Below, piece by piece: positions 1-10,803 of a DNA stretch of 64,000 nt (its first letter is position 1; each line of letters starts with the position of its first letter). The DNA comes from DASXKD01 sp963806145 (GTDB lineage Bacteria; Actinomycetota; Actinomycetes; Streptosporangiales; Streptosporangiaceae): NCBI GenBank assembly GCA_963806145.1, contig CAWDXD010000001.1, forward strand, positions 4,011 to 68,010, read 5' to 3'. A program made the translations under genes and the position numbers. Under the pieces are notes generated by a model. It saw only the letters and a program-made list of their open reading frames with translations. It searched no databases and was not told the origin of the DNA.

Positions 1-510
1 CCTGGCCATGGACCTGGCCAGGCCGATCACGCCGTGCTTGGCGCTGACGTAGCCGACCGACTCCGGCGCGGCCGCCAGGCCGGCGATCGACGAGACGACC
101 ACCACGCTGCCGCGCCGCGCGATGAGCTGCGGCAGGCAGGCCCGGGCGGCGACCAGGCAGGTGGTCACGTTGGCGCGCCAGCTCCGCGCCCAGTCCTCGT
201 CGGCGATATCCCCGGCGGTGCCTGCGCCGTGGCCGCCGGCGTTCGCCACCAGGATGTCGATGCCGCCGAACCGCGCGACCGCGGCCGCGGCCATCTCCGC
301 CATGTCCGCCGCGGACGCCGCGTCGGCGGGGACGGCCAGCGCCCGCTCCCCCAGCGCCTCCGCGACGGCCCGCACGGGCCCGGGCCGCCGGCCCACCAGG
401 ACCGTGCGGGCCCCCTCGGCCGCGAACCGCTCCGCCACGGCCGCGCCGATGCCGGTCCCGGCGCCGGTGACCACCGCCACCCGGCCGTCCAGCCATCCCG
501 TGGCTCCCAT
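1..510 (-). CDS. SDR family oxidoreductase, C-terminus off the window
   Basis: This is the N-terminal 170 codons of a short-chain dehydrogenase/reductase; the gene runs off the left edge. The start ATG (508-510) follows a GGAGGTAGCC ribosome binding site. The cofactor-binding motif is VTGAGTGIG at about residue 15, followed by the NAG motif (ILVANAGG) and a VSSIAG segment. The catalytic YxxxK is visible near the edge as GYVSAKHG. SDRs reduce or oxidise hydroxyl/keto groups with NAD(P)H in the cytoplasm; the substrate cannot be read from the sequence. It lies 27 bp upstream of the next minus-strand gene's stop and probably shares its transcript. Confidence 0.85.
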   Translation of the reverse strand, partial: MGATGWLDGRVAVVTGAGTGIGAAVAERFAAEGARTVLVGRRPGPVRAVAEALGERALAVPADAASAADMAEMAAAAVARFGGIDILVANAGGHGAGTAGDIADEDWARSWRANVTTCLVAARACLPQLIARRGSVVVVSSIAGLAAAPESVGYVSAKHGVIGLARSMAR

Positions 511-537
511 GGCTACCTCCCGTGCGGCCGGCGCTGG

Positions 538-1959
538 CTAACCAGCGGCGAGTTCCTCGACCCTGGCGTGCAGTTCGGTGACGTAGGCCCGGGCCTCGGG
601 TTTCATCAGGACGCTGCGCAGGATTCTCGCGCCGTCCCTGTCGGCCCTGACGCCGGGGTGCCGCCGGGACATGCCGGCCGCGGTGACCCGCAGCGTGCTG
701 AGGAAGACCGGCCGGCTGGCCTTCATGCCACGGGCAAGCATCGAAACGGAGGCGTCGTCGATACCGGACATCGTCCCGCCGGGCAGCCGCGGGAAATAGC
801 AGACGATGTCGAGTTCGGGGGGCTGGTAGAGCTCCAGCAGGCCGGACTCGCCGATCAGGGCGGCCCAGTCGAGCGCGGCACGGCGGCACGCGGCCAGCAC
901 CCGGCCGAGCCCGTCCGGGGTCAGCGGCAGCAGCCGGAGGGTGAGCCAGAGCGCCGCCGCCGACGCGCCGGCCCGGGAGCACTCCAGGCTGATCTCACCC
1001 AGGTGCAGCTCGTCGGAGGTGAAGTAGGTGTACGGCGAGTCGTGCAGGTAGAACCGGCCCACCTCCGGGTCGGCGAACAGGACCGCGCCGCATCCGTAGG
1101 GCTGGAGGCCGTGCTTGTGCGGGTCGACGACGACCGAGTCGCACTCGGCGATGGCCCGCCAGGGGGCCGGGTCCAGGCTGGGCTGGAAGGCATCGGCCGC
1201 CTGGTCCCCTGGGTCAGCGTGGCCGGCCTGCCCGGCGGCTTCAGCCCCGGCCTGCCCGGCGAGCAGGGTGAAGAAGCCGCCGTAAGCCGCGTCCACGTGT
1301 ACCCGGGCCCCGTGGCGGCGAGCGACCGCCAGGATCTCGTGCACCGGGTCGATCGCACCCAGGCCGGTGGTGCCGGTGGTCGCGACCACCGTGCCGATCC
1401 GGCCCCCGGCGAGCAGCGCGTCGAGTGCCCCCGGGTCCATCCGCCCTGCGCCGTCGGCGGGCACCGGGGTGCCCTCGATGCCGAGCACGCCGCACATCCG
1501 GGCGTGGGTGTAGTGCGCCTCCTCGCTGTAGGCGACGCCGCGGCCGGGATGGGTTTCCCTGGCCACGTACAGCGCCTCCAGGTTGGCGATCGTGCCGCTG
1601 GTGGTCAGGTGGCCGAGGTGGGTGCCCAGGCCGAACATGGCGGCCAGGTCGGCGACCGCCTCCTTTTCCATCTGGCCGGTCGCGGGGCCGCCGTCCAGCG
1701 CGTGGTTGTTCGGGTTGATGAGCATCGCGGCGAGATAGCCGGCCACGGCGGCCGGGTGCGCGGGCTTGAGCATCTGGCCGGCGTAGGAGGGGTGGAAGAA
1801 CGGGTAGTTGCCGCGCAGCCGCCCGGTGAGCTCGGCGAAGACGCTGGCGAACCGCTCGTCACTGACGAGCATCGACGGGTCTGCCTCGAACGGGCCGAAC
1901 CCCTCCTGCCACTCCGCTACCGCCGCGACGGCGCTGCTCAGCCAGCGTTGCAGGTCCAT
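538..1959 (-). CDS. PLP-dependent group II amino acid decarboxylase
   Basis: A 473-residue fold-type I PLP enzyme of the glutamate/tyrosine/aromatic-amino-acid decarboxylase family. It has the TTSGTIANLEAL segment at 119-130, the cofactor aspartate in HVDAAYGG (Asp223), and the Schiff-base lysine in DPHKHG (Lys282). Early residues NYPFFHPSYAGQM match the decarboxylase N-terminal motif. The frame is open upstream to 2172, but that extension is low-complexity, so the ATG at 1957-1959 (MDLQRWLSS) is chosen. The product is an amine and CO2; the exact amino acid is not readable. It precedes the SDR on the same strand, so a small amine-producing or modifying operon is possible. Confidence 0.85.
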   Translation of the reverse strand: MDLQRWLSSAVAAVAEWQEGFGPFEADPSMLVSDERFASVFAELTGRLRGNYPFFHPSYAGQMLKPAHPAAVAGYLAAMLINPNNHALDGGPATGQMEKEAVADLAAMFGLGTHLGHLTTSGTIANLEALYVARETHPGRGVAYSEEAHYTHARMCGVLGIEGTPVPADGAGRMDPGALDALLAGGRIGTVVATTGTTGLGAIDPVHEILAVARRHGARVHVDAAYGGFFTLLAGQAGAEAAGQAGHADPGDQAADAFQPSLDPAPWRAIAECDSVVVDPHKHGLQPYGCGAVLFADPEVGRFYLHDSPYTYFTSDELHLGEISLECSRAGASAAALWLTLRLLPLTPDGLGRVLAACRRAALDWAALIGESGLLELYQPPELDIVCYFPRLPGGTMSGIDDASVSMLARGMKASRPVFLSTLRVTAAGMSRRHPGVRADRDGARILRSVLMKPEARAYVTELHARVEELAAG

Positions 1960-2072
1960 CCGGAAACCGTACTCCCGGCCGCTGGCCGGCCGCGGGCCCG
2001 TCCCAGGCAGCGCGGCCGGGGGCCGGGCCGGGAGAAGCCCGGCCGCGCAGGTGCGTGGCTCCGGCCCGGTGC

Positions 2073-2579
2073 TCAGGTCCCGATGTTGACGAACGTCACC
2101 GGCAACTTCGCGGATTTGGCCGTGGAACTGGGCGGCGAGGGGGCGAAGACGACCGTTCCGGTGCCCGAGCACGGCACGGTGATGCTGACCGGGATCTTCT
2201 TCGGCACGAAGAAGCTGGTGAAGCTGGCCAGGACCGTGGTGGTCGCAGCCGGCAGCAGGGTGGCCGTGATCTTCTTCCCGGCACTCCCGGTGAACCCGGT
2301 GTCGAAGGTCGAGGTGGGCTGTGCGGTCGTCACCTCGATCTTCTGGTTGCCTGCCGGGTGGCCGGTGTTGGCGGGCCCGGGGCAGATCACCTTGATCACG
2401 GCCTTGCCCGGCGGGTGGTTGTTGATGAAACCCCTGAAGTGCTCGTTGGGGCCGATGGGGACCGGGTCCTGCGGCCGCGCCGCGGCCGACGCCGTCGCGG
2501 CGAGGGGCAGCCCTAGAGCGGCAGCGATTAAACCGGGCATGAGGGCCGCGGCGAACCGCCGGCTGAGTCTTCCGCGCAT
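2073..2579 (-). CDS. secreted hypothetical protein
   Basis: A 168-residue protein with a clear export signal: MRGRLSRR, then a hydrophobic stretch (FAAALMPGLIAAALGLPLA) and an Ala-x-Ala type cleavage site near residue 33. The mature part is Thr/Val/Pro-rich and beta-like, with two cysteines (ICPG and VPCSG) that could form a disulfide. The start at 2577-2579 has an excellent ribosome binding site (GGGGAGGAAC). I do not recognise a family. It is probably an extracellular or wall-associated small protein. It is divergent from the carbonic anhydrase gene. Confidence 0.75.
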   Translation of the reverse strand: MRGRLSRRFAAALMPGLIAAALGLPLAATASAAARPQDPVPIGPNEHFRGFINNHPPGKAVIKVICPGPANTGHPAGNQKIEVTTAQPTSTFDTGFTGSAGKKITATLLPAATTTVLASFTSFFVPKKIPVSITVPCSGTGTVVFAPSPPSSTAKSAKLPVTFVNIGT

Positions 2580-2816
2580 ATGTTCCTCCCCGGAGATCGG
2601 CGCGTGCAACTTCTTGTCACGCTGCCACCGCCAGGGACGCTGTTCCAGTGTTTTCCCGGGTACGGCAGGAAACGATTCCCGGCACGCGCGGGAAACACGG
2701 AGATAATAGCCTCCTAAACTGATAGAGAAAATAGATAATATGGGACATACCGGGTTAAGATCGGAATCTCGGGGCCTCGCCCATAAGCACCTGTCCCATC
2801 TACGAGCAGGAGTCCC
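2580..2816. promoter_or_regulatory. divergent intergenic region with AT-rich block
   Basis: This 237-bp spacer separates the secreted-protein gene (minus) from the carbonic anhydrase (plus). Positions about 2700-2765 are strikingly AT-rich for this genome (for example GATAGAGAAAATAGATAATA), consistent with one or two promoters. No specific operator was identified. A Shine-Dalgarno-like GCAGGAG lies just before the plus-strand ATG. Confidence 0.4.
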
Positions 2817-3305
2817 ATGACCGTCACCGACGAGTACCTGGCCAACAACGCACGCTACGCCGAGAGCTTCAGCGGCCCGCTGCCGATGCCGCCGTCCGCG
2901 CACCTTGCCGTCGTCGCATGCATGGACGCCCGGCTCAACGTCTACGCGCTGCTCGGCCTGGGCGACGGTGAGGCCCACGTCATCCGCAACGCCGGCGGGG
3001 TCATCACCGACGACGAGATCCGGTCGCTTGCGATCAGCCAGCGGCTGCTCGGCACCCGGGAGATCATCCTGATCCACCACACCGACTGCGGCATGCTCAC
3101 GTTCACCGACGACGCGTTCAAGCGGTCGATCCAGGACGAGACCGGGGTCAAGCCATCCTGGGGCGCGGAGTCCTTCCCCGACGTGGACGAGGACGTGCGC
3201 CAGTCGATCGCCCGGATCAAGGCCAGCCCGTTCGTGCCGCACAAGGACGCCATCAGGGGATTCGTCTTCGACGTCGCCACGGGCAAGCTCAACGAGGTGA
3301 AGTGA
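2817..3305 (+). CDS. beta-class carbonic anhydrase
   Basis: A 162-residue zinc enzyme that interconverts CO2 and bicarbonate in the cytoplasm. The beta-class zinc ligands are present: CMDAR (Cys35, Asp37, Arg39) and HTDC (His88, Cys91), with the conserved RNAGG loop between them. The length fits the short bacterial form. The ATG is preceded by GCAGGAG. The stop is 4 bp before the GTG of the amidohydrolase, so the two are probably co-transcribed. Confidence 0.92.
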   Translation: MTVTDEYLANNARYAESFSGPLPMPPSAHLAVVACMDARLNVYALLGLGDGEAHVIRNAGGVITDDEIRSLAISQRLLGTREIILIHHTDCGMLTFTDDAFKRSIQDETGVKPSWGAESFPDVDEDVRQSIARIKASPFVPHKDAIRGFVFDVATGKLNEVK

Positions 3306-3309
3306 CCCG

Positions 3310-4224
3310 GTGACCGCCCCGAGCGCCCCGGCCCGCCGCACCCCGGCGGCCGGGGCGCCGGTCATCGACTCCCACCAGCACTTCTGGGACCTGTCCGCGC
3401 ATCACCAGCCCTGGCTCGCCAGTGATCCGGCGCTGGCACCGCTGCTGCGCAACTTCACGCTGGCAGACCTGGCACCGCTGGCGGCGGCCGAGGGCGTCAC
3501 GGCGACCGTGGTGGTGCAGACCGTCGCGGAATCCTGGGAAACGCCAGAACTGCTCGCCCTCGCCGCCGGGCCCGGCCTGGTCGCGGGCGTGGTCGGCTGG
3601 GCGGACCTGACCGCGCCCGGTGTCGCGGACGTGCTCGCGGAGTTGCGCGGGCTCCCCGGCGGTGACCGCCTGTCCGGCATCAGGCACCCGGTGCTTATCG
3701 AGCCGGACCCGGACTGGCTGGCCAGGCCGGCCGTGCTGCGGGGGCTCAAAGCGCTGGCCGCCACGGGCCTCGCCTACGACGTGGTCGGCGAGCCCCGCCA
3801 CCTGCCGGCCGCGGTGACCGCCGCGCGCGAGATCCCCGAACTCCGGTTCGTGCTCGACCACCTGGGCAACCCCGGCATGACCCCCGGCACCAGCTCCGAA
3901 GCCAGCCAGCCGTGGGCAAGCGCCTTCACCCAGTTCGCCGCCCTGGAGAACACCACCGCCAAGCTGTCCGGCGTCCTCGGCGTCCCGCCGCCCCCCGGCG
4001 CCGCCCCCGGCAGCCTGTCCCACCTCCGTCCTTACTACGATTTCGCACTACACGCTTTCGGCCCAAATCGCCTCATGTTCGGCTCAGACTGGCCGCCCAG
4101 CACCCTCGATGCCAGCTACGCCCAGGTCTGTGCCATCGCCGCGGCCCTCACCGCCGACCTGAGCCAGCCAGAACGCGCGGCGATCTTCTCCGGCACGGCG
4201 CGCAGCACCTACCGGCTCCCCTGA
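3310..4224 (+). CDS. amidohydrolase 2 family protein (lactonase-like)
   Basis: A 304-residue TIM-barrel hydrolase of the amidohydrolase-2 group, which includes L-fuconolactonase and 2-pyrone-4,6-dicarboxylate lactonase. The first metal motif VIDSHQHFWDL lies near residue 18-28. Later landmarks are VLDHLGNP and MFGSDWPP, the latter carrying the conserved aspartate. The GTG start at 3310 sits only 4 bp after the carbonic anhydrase stop. The substrate is unknown; lactone hydrolysis is the family-based guess. Confidence 0.82.
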   Translation: MTAPSAPARRTPAAGAPVIDSHQHFWDLSAHHQPWLASDPALAPLLRNFTLADLAPLAAAEGVTATVVVQTVAESWETPELLALAAGPGLVAGVVGWADLTAPGVADVLAELRGLPGGDRLSGIRHPVLIEPDPDWLARPAVLRGLKALAATGLAYDVVGEPRHLPAAVTAAREIPELRFVLDHLGNPGMTPGTSSEASQPWASAFTQFAALENTTAKLSGVLGVPPPPGAAPGSLSHLRPYYDFALHAFGPNRLMFGSDWPPSTLDASYAQVCAIAAALTADLSQPERAAIFSGTARSTYRLP

Positions 4225-4237
4225 CAGCGCTGCCGCA

Positions 4238-4262
4238 CCGGCCGCCCGCTACCTGCGGCCGG
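4238..4262 (+). terminator. candidate hairpin terminator
   Basis: An 8-bp perfect inverted repeat CCGGCCGC / GCGGCCGG with a 9-nt loop lies 13 bp downstream of the amidohydrolase stop. There is no U-tract, as is common in high-GC actinomycetes. Confidence 0.4.
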
Positions 4263-4393
4263 CGCTCGCAGAAGATCACGAAACATCCCGGGCGGTTATG
4301 ACCTCGCCCTGTGGCAGGTAGATGATGGGCTTCTAGCGGTTGCGCCCTACGGTGGCCCGGGTAAGGTCACCGAGCCGATGAGAGGAGGCCGGC

Positions 4394-5236
4394 ATGGCCG
4401 ATGTCGTACGTGCCGCCCTGGTTCAGCAAAAGTGGACCGGCGATAAGGACTCGATGGTGAAGAACGCGGTGGCGGCGGTCCGCGATGCCGCTGCGCAGGG
4501 CGCGCGCGTCACCTGCCTGCAGGAACTCTTCTACGGCCCGTACTTCTGCCAGGTGCAGGAGCCGGAATGGTACTCCTGGGCCGAGCGGGTGCCCGACGGC
4601 CCCACCGTCCGGCTGATGTGCGACGTGGCGCGGGAGCACCAGATGGTGCTGATCGTGCCGGTCTACGAGGAGGAGCAGGAGGGCGTCTACTACAACACTG
4701 CCGCGGTCATCGACGCCGACGGCACCTTCCTCGGCAAGCACCGCAAGAACCACATCCCGCAGGTGAAAGGCTTCTGGGAGAAGTACTACTTCCGCCCGGG
4801 GAACCTCGGGTACCCGGCGTTCGACACCGCGGTGGGCCGGATCGGCGTCTACATCTGCTACGAGAGGCACTTCCCCGAGGGCTGGCGGGCACTCGGCCTG
4901 GCCGGCGCCAAGATCGTCTTCAACCCGTCGGCGACCAGCCGGGGGCTGTCGGAGTACCTGTGGCGGCTGGAGCAGACCAGCGCCGCGGTCGCCAACGAGT
5001 ACTTCGTGGGCACGATCAACCGGGTCGGGGTCGAGCCACTCGGCGACAACGACTTCTACGGGCAGTCCTACTTCGCCGACCCGCGCGGGCAGGTCATGGG
5101 CGGTGCTGCCTCCGACACCGCCGAGGAGGTCGTGGTCCGCGACCTGGACATGGGCCTGCTCGAAGAGGTCAGGAACCTGTGGCAGTTCTACCGGGACCGG
5201 CGCCCGGACTCTTACGGCCCGCTGGCGCAGCCGTAA
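4394..5236 (+). CDS. nitrilase-superfamily hydrolase (beta-ureidopropionase / N-carbamoyl amidase)
   Basis: A 280-residue carbon-nitrogen hydrolase with the Glu-Lys-Cys triad visible: Glu44 in CLQELF, Lys118 in KHRKNHIP, and Cys155 in YICYERHFPE. The sequence resembles beta-ureidopropionase / N-carbamoylputrescine amidase. The hydantoinase lies 11 bp downstream, so the likely role is the last step of reductive pyrimidine or hydantoin breakdown: hydrolysing an N-carbamoyl amino acid to the amino acid, CO2 and ammonia. The ATG follows GAGAGGAGG. The enzyme is cytosolic. The sequence does not distinguish a carbamoyl-beta-alanine from a carbamoylputrescine substrate. Confidence 0.88.
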   Translation: MADVVRAALVQQKWTGDKDSMVKNAVAAVRDAAAQGARVTCLQELFYGPYFCQVQEPEWYSWAERVPDGPTVRLMCDVAREHQMVLIVPVYEEEQEGVYYNTAAVIDADGTFLGKHRKNHIPQVKGFWEKYYFRPGNLGYPAFDTAVGRIGVYICYERHFPEGWRALGLAGAKIVFNPSATSRGLSEYLWRLEQTSAAVANEYFVGTINRVGVEPLGDNDFYGQSYFADPRGQVMGGAASDTAEEVVVRDLDMGLLEEVRNLWQFYRDRRPDSYGPLAQP

Positions 5237-5247
5237 GGAGGGCCGCC

Positions 5248-6645
<1,398 letters not shown>

Positions 6646-6655
6646 GGGGGGCTTG

Positions 6656-7651
6656 ATGGATATCGGCTTGGTGCTGCAGACCGATCCGCCGTGGAGCCGG
6701 GTGGCCGAACTGGCCGCCCGCGCGGATCTGGGCGGGTTCAGCCATGTCTGGACGTTCGACTCAAGCGTGCTCTGGCAGGAGCCGTTCGTCATCTACTCGC
6801 AGATCCTCAGCCGGACCTCGAACGTCAAGGTCGGCCCGATGGTCACCAACCCGCTCTCGCGCGAGTTGTCGGTGACCGCGTCGCTGTTCGCCACGCTGAA
6901 CGACATGTTCGGCAACCGTACCGTCTGCGGCATCGGCCGCGGGGACTCAGCCATGCGCGTCCTCGGCCGGACCCCGTCGTCGCTGGCCACCCTCGGCCAC
7001 GCGATCAACGTGATCAGGGACCTGGCCGAGGGCCGGGAGGTCGACTACGACGGCATGAAGGTCCGCATCCCGTGGGTGCGGGACGGCCGGCTGGAGGTGT
7101 GGATGGCGGCCTACGGGCCGAAGGCGCTGAAGTTGTGCGGCACGGAGGCCGACGGCTTCATCCTCCAGTGCGCCGACCCGGACATCGCCCGGTGGACCAT
7201 CGGCGCCGTCCGGGCGGCCGCCGCGGCGGCGGGCCGGGATCCCGAGGCGCTGACGATCTGCGTCGCCGCGCCCGCCTATGTCGGCGACGACTACGCGCAC
7301 ATGCGGGACCAGACCCGCTGGTTCGGCGGCATGGTCGGCAACCACGTCGCCGACCTGGTGTCCCGCTACGGCGACACCGGGGACGCGGTGCCGCGGGCGC
7401 TCACCGACTACATCAAGGCGCGTGAGGGCTACGACTACTCCCACCACGGCAAGGCAGACAACCCGTCCACGGACTTCGTGCCTGACGACATCGTGGACCG
7501 GTTCTGCCTGCTCGGGCCGCCGGAGCGGCACGTGGACCGGCTTGCGGAACTGCGCGAGATAGGCGCCGACAACTTCAGCATCTACCTCATGCACGACGCC
7601 CAGGACGCCACCCTGGACGCCTACGCCAGCCGGGTGATCGGCGCGGTCTGA
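6656..7651 (+). CDS. LLM class F420-dependent oxidoreductase, hydantoinase-cluster type
   Basis: A 331-residue luciferase-like monooxygenase-fold protein, typical of enzymes using the deazaflavin F420. Family features are the early MDIGLVLQTDPPWSRV strand, GIGRGDSA, and VWMAAYGPKALKLCG. It looks like the CPS_4043-type LLM family, members of which I recall occurring beside hydantoinase genes. ATG 6656 is preferred over TTG 6653, with GGTGAGGGGGG upstream. It is the third gene of a tight operon and probably supplies a redox step for the pyrimidine or hydantoin substrate; that role is inference. Confidence 0.85.
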   Translation: MDIGLVLQTDPPWSRVAELAARADLGGFSHVWTFDSSVLWQEPFVIYSQILSRTSNVKVGPMVTNPLSRELSVTASLFATLNDMFGNRTVCGIGRGDSAMRVLGRTPSSLATLGHAINVIRDLAEGREVDYDGMKVRIPWVRDGRLEVWMAAYGPKALKLCGTEADGFILQCADPDIARWTIGAVRAAAAAAGRDPEALTICVAAPAYVGDDYAHMRDQTRWFGGMVGNHVADLVSRYGDTGDAVPRALTDYIKAREGYDYSHHGKADNPSTDFVPDDIVDRFCLLGPPERHVDRLAELREIGADNFSIYLMHDAQDATLDAYASRVIGAV

Positions 7652-7671
7652 CCGGCCGCGGCCGGACCGCC

Positions 7672-9261
7672 CTAGTCGACGGCGGACCCACTCGCCGGGT
7701 CAAGCTCACGGTGGCCCTGGGCCTTGCCGTGCGACGCACCGCCCTGCCCGTCACCGCCGCCCCGCTGGTCACCGCCCCCCTGCTGGTTGCCGTCACCCTG
7801 CTGATCGGCATCGCCCCGCTGGCCGTGCCGCCGCGTCGCGCGGGCCCCGGTCAGGACGACCAGGCTGCCCACCGGCCGCTGGCCGACGGGCTGCACCGAC
7901 AGCACCGTTCCGGGGGGCTGGTCGTCGCTGCGCCGCCAGGCGACGCGGACGGACAGGCCCTGCTGGCGGAGCCGGCGCACGGCCGCGGTGACCGGCAGCC
8001 CGATCAGCGGTCCCGGCCTGACCTCCACGGTCGCCGCCTGCGCGGCCCCGGGCCGGAACGGGCCCGACGGCGCGACCGAGGGAACCGTGCCCGCGTGCGG
8101 CGCGGGCCCGGGGCCGATCGCGCTGCCGATCAGGAAGGCGGCGGCGATGACCACGATCCCGGCCGCTGCCGGCAGCACGGCCCGGCGCAGCGCGCGCGGC
8201 GCCCGGTGCCGCCGTGGCACCACGGGCGGGCGCGCATGCAGATGCTGGGTAAGCAACTCCGCCACGGGGACGGGCGCTGGCACTTCCGCGTCCCGCGCCG
8301 GGCCCTGCCCCGGCGGCGCCGCGGCCGCATCCCGGACCGGCCCAGCGACCGCAGCGCCCGCCGCTGCGCCTGGATACCGCGCCGCCTGCTCCGCCACGGT
8401 GGCGGCTGGGTCCCCCTGCGGAGGGCCCGCCCGCGAGGCCGTGCCCGCGACCAGGCGGGCGGCGAGCTGACCGGCCCGCCGGGCGACCTCGCCGGCGCTG
8501 CGCGGCCGGTCCGCGGGATCCTTGGCGGTCAGCTCGAGGACGAGCGCGGCCACGTCGCCAGGCACCTGGCCGGGCAGCGGCGGAAGCGGGCGCTCCCGGT
8601 GAGCCAGCGCCACCGCCAGCGCGGGGCCGGTGAACGGCGGCGCGCCCGCCAGGCACTCGTAGGCCACGATGCCCAGCGAGTACAGGTCGCTGGCCGATGT
8701 GGCGGGTGCTCCCATCACCCGCTCCGGGGCGAGGTACCCCGGTGTCCCCAGGAGCTGGCCGGTGACGGTGACCGGCGCGGAGTCCACGGCCTGCGCGATG
8801 CCGAAGTCGGTGATCTTCACGATGCCACCGGGGGCGAGCAGCAGGTTTGCCGACTTGATGTCCCTGTGCACCAGCCCCGCCAGGTGCGCCGCGTGCAGGC
8901 CGGACGCGGTCTGCGCGACGATGTCCAGGCACCGGGCGGGGTCCAGCGGCCCGGCGGCCAGCGCCCCGGCGAGCGACGGCCCGCCCACCAGCTCCATCAC
9001 CAGGAACGGCGGCTGCGGCGGAGCCGGCTCGCCGTAGTCGTAGATCCGGGCGATGTTCTCGTGCGACAGCCCCCCGGCATGCTGCGCCTCCGCGCGGAAC
9101 CGGGTGAGCGCCTCGGCATTGCCGAAATGCAGCAGCTTGATCGCCACCGGCCGGGCCAGGACGAGGTCGGTCGCACGCCAGACTTCGCTGAACCCGCCTG
9201 CGCCGATCTTCTCCCCCAGCGCATACCGGCGGCCGAGGACGACGCTGCCGGGTGCTCCCAT
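7672..9261 (-). CDS. Hanks-type serine/threonine protein kinase with single PASTA-like domain
   Basis: A 529-residue membrane kinase. The kinase domain (about 13-270) has the glycine loop GAGGFSEVW, Lys42 in AIKLL, HRDIKSAN (132-139) and DFG (152-154), so it should be active. A Pro/Ala-rich juxtamembrane linker is followed by one membrane segment (about 362-380). An extracytoplasmic PASTA-like unit (about 417-471) comes next. The C-terminal tail is rich in Gly, Gln and Asp. Actinomycete PASTA kinases usually carry several PASTA units; only one is visible here. It converges with the LLM gene over 20 bp containing the palindrome CCGGCCGCGGCCGG. Confidence 0.92.
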   Translation of the reverse strand: MGAPGSVVLGRRYALGEKIGAGGFSEVWRATDLVLARPVAIKLLHFGNAEALTRFRAEAQHAGGLSHENIARIYDYGEPAPPQPPFLVMELVGGPSLAGALAAGPLDPARCLDIVAQTASGLHAAHLAGLVHRDIKSANLLLAPGGIVKITDFGIAQAVDSAPVTVTGQLLGTPGYLAPERVMGAPATSASDLYSLGIVAYECLAGAPPFTGPALAVALAHRERPLPPLPGQVPGDVAALVLELTAKDPADRPRSAGEVARRAGQLAARLVAGTASRAGPPQGDPAATVAEQAARYPGAAAGAAVAGPVRDAAAAPPGQGPARDAEVPAPVPVAELLTQHLHARPPVVPRRHRAPRALRRAVLPAAAGIVVIAAAFLIGSAIGPGPAPHAGTVPSVAPSGPFRPGAAQAATVEVRPGPLIGLPVTAAVRRLRQQGLSVRVAWRRSDDQPPGTVLSVQPVGQRPVGSLVVLTGARATRRHGQRGDADQQGDGNQQGGGDQRGGGDGQGGASHGKAQGHRELDPASGSAVD

Positions 9262-9290
9262 AGACAGGCGGCTACCCGGTGGCGATGCCG

Positions 9291-10141
9291 CTAATCCCCC
9301 CGCGCGGGCCGGTCACCTGCCGGCGGCCACATCACGGGGAACAGCGGGTGGTCCAGTTCCGCCCCGTCAGCCAGCTCGCGGTCAAGGCCCTCGAACGGCG
9401 GCGAGGTGCGCCAGGCACGCGGCGCGAACGTGGCACCGGCCGACAGATAGCGCAGCGACAGGACCCGCCGCCGCCCCGGGTAGGGGAACCCGGGCGCCCC
9501 GTGCACGGTGAGGAAGTCGAAGAAGATGGCGTCACCTGGGGCCAGCTCGAACCGGCGGATGTCGTAGGCGCCGCGGTCGGCCTCGATGTCCGGCAGCTCG
9601 GCAAGGCTGCCCTCGGGAAACCAGCGGGCCTCCCCGCTGAGGAAGGTGCGCGGCATGAGCCATGTCCCGTCGTGCGTGCCCGCCACCAGTTCCAGGCAGC
9701 CCTCCTCGGGCACCGGATCCACCGGGATCCAGGCGCTCACACCGCGGCCGTCCACGTTGTAGTACGGCTGGTCCTGGTGCCAGGGAGTGCGCTGGCTCGT
9801 CCCGCCCTCCTTCACCAGCACGTGATCGTGGTAGAAGCGGGCCTGCGGGGTGAGCATCAGCGTGGCCGCTATCCGCGGGATACGCGAGTGGCGCGCCAGT
9901 TCCTCGATGCCGGGAATGTCCTGCCAGCGGCGGAAGTCCTCGGTGAACCTGCCGGGTCCCCGGGGGAACTGGCCACCAGGGCAAGCGGCCCCGGGGTGGC
10001 GAGGACCGCCTCGATGGCCGCGGCGGCGGCCGCCACCTCGCCGGGGTCCAGGGCGGAACGCACGCAGACCAGGCCATCGCGAGCGAACGCCTCCGCCAGC
10101 TCGGCCGTATCGGGCATCGGCTCCATAGGCACTCGGGGCAC
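9291..10141 (-). pseudogene. phytanoyl-CoA dioxygenase family protein, one frameshift
   Basis: A PhyH-type Fe(II)/2-oxoglutarate oxygenase split over two frames. The N-terminal frame begins GTG (10139-10141) and reads ELAEAFARDGLVCVRSALDP, a typical PhyH opening. The other frame continues from PGRFTEDFRRW to the stop. The break is at about 9950-9965, inside a C/G run. The iron ligands are intact: His and Asp in TPWHQDQPYYN and the distal His in FLTVHGAPG. A single-base indel explains the split, so this may be a sequencing error rather than a dead gene. The start is uncertain (GTG 10141 or ATG 10126). Confidence 0.78.
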
Positions 10142-10255
10142 GGCACACCAGGCCCGCCGCCCCTCCCCCTTCCCATCTCCTACCAGGTGCTTACCTGGCG
10201 ATTCTCTCAGCCGGGTCCACGAGGCCCGCAGCCAACCTCCCCCGGCGCACGCAGG

Positions 10256-10729
10256 TCAGCCGAAGGGCGGCCCGGTGCCGTCGGAGCCGAACGCATAGGC
10301 ACGGAGAAAGGCCAGCAGCCTGGCGTGTGCCTCAAGGAGGACAGCCGCCGGCCCGGGCTGGACGCCGGCCAGCTCCTGCAGGTCCGCCCGCACGTCGGCG
10401 ACCAGCCCGGCCATCCCGGCGACCAGGGCGCCCGCGTCGGTGAGGCCCTCCAGGTCACGGTCGGCGCGGTCGATGATCTCGCGACGGACCAGCAGGTCAG
10501 CCAGCTCCTGCGAGCAGCCGAGGCCGACCTCAAGCAGGTCGCTCCAGCGGCGGCAGATCCGCCGCAGGCCCGCCCGGGTCCGGTACCCGGCGAAGATGGA
10601 CTCCCACTGCTGGGCGATGAACTCCTCCCAGCCGAGCGCCACCACATCCTCTGGATCGTGGTCGTACACGGGCGCCAGACTATGGCCACCGCGGACCGGC
10701 AGCCCCGCGCCCAGCCCGCCCGGAGTCAC
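10256..10729 (-). CDS. hypothetical protein
   Basis: A 157-residue, mostly helical, acidic protein without membrane segments or a signal peptide. It has protein-like composition (DPEDVVALGWEEFIAQQWES, LVADVRADLQELAG) unlike the arginine-rich competing frames on either strand. I do not recognise a family. The start is GTG 10729, and an internal start is possible because the first 15 residues are low-complexity. It lies between the PhyH gene and the divergent epimerase. Confidence 0.5.
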   Translation of the reverse strand: MTPGGLGAGLPVRGGHSLAPVYDHDPEDVVALGWEEFIAQQWESIFAGYRTRAGLRRICRRWSDLLEVGLGCSQELADLLVRREIIDRADRDLEGLTDAGALVAGMAGLVADVRADLQELAGVQPGPAAVLLEAHARLLAFLRAYAFGSDGTGPPFG

Positions 10730-10803
10730 ATTGCGCTGGCCGCGTAGTGCGCTGGCAGCGTAAGCCGGTATGCGGCGGGCGCCCGCGGCATTTCAATGCA
10801 GTG

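Noticed and set aside
34..2706. 890-codon plus-strand open frame
   Set aside because: It is an Arg/Gly/His-rich shadow over three minus-strand genes (SDR, decarboxylase, secreted protein) that have clear motifs and ribosome binding sites.
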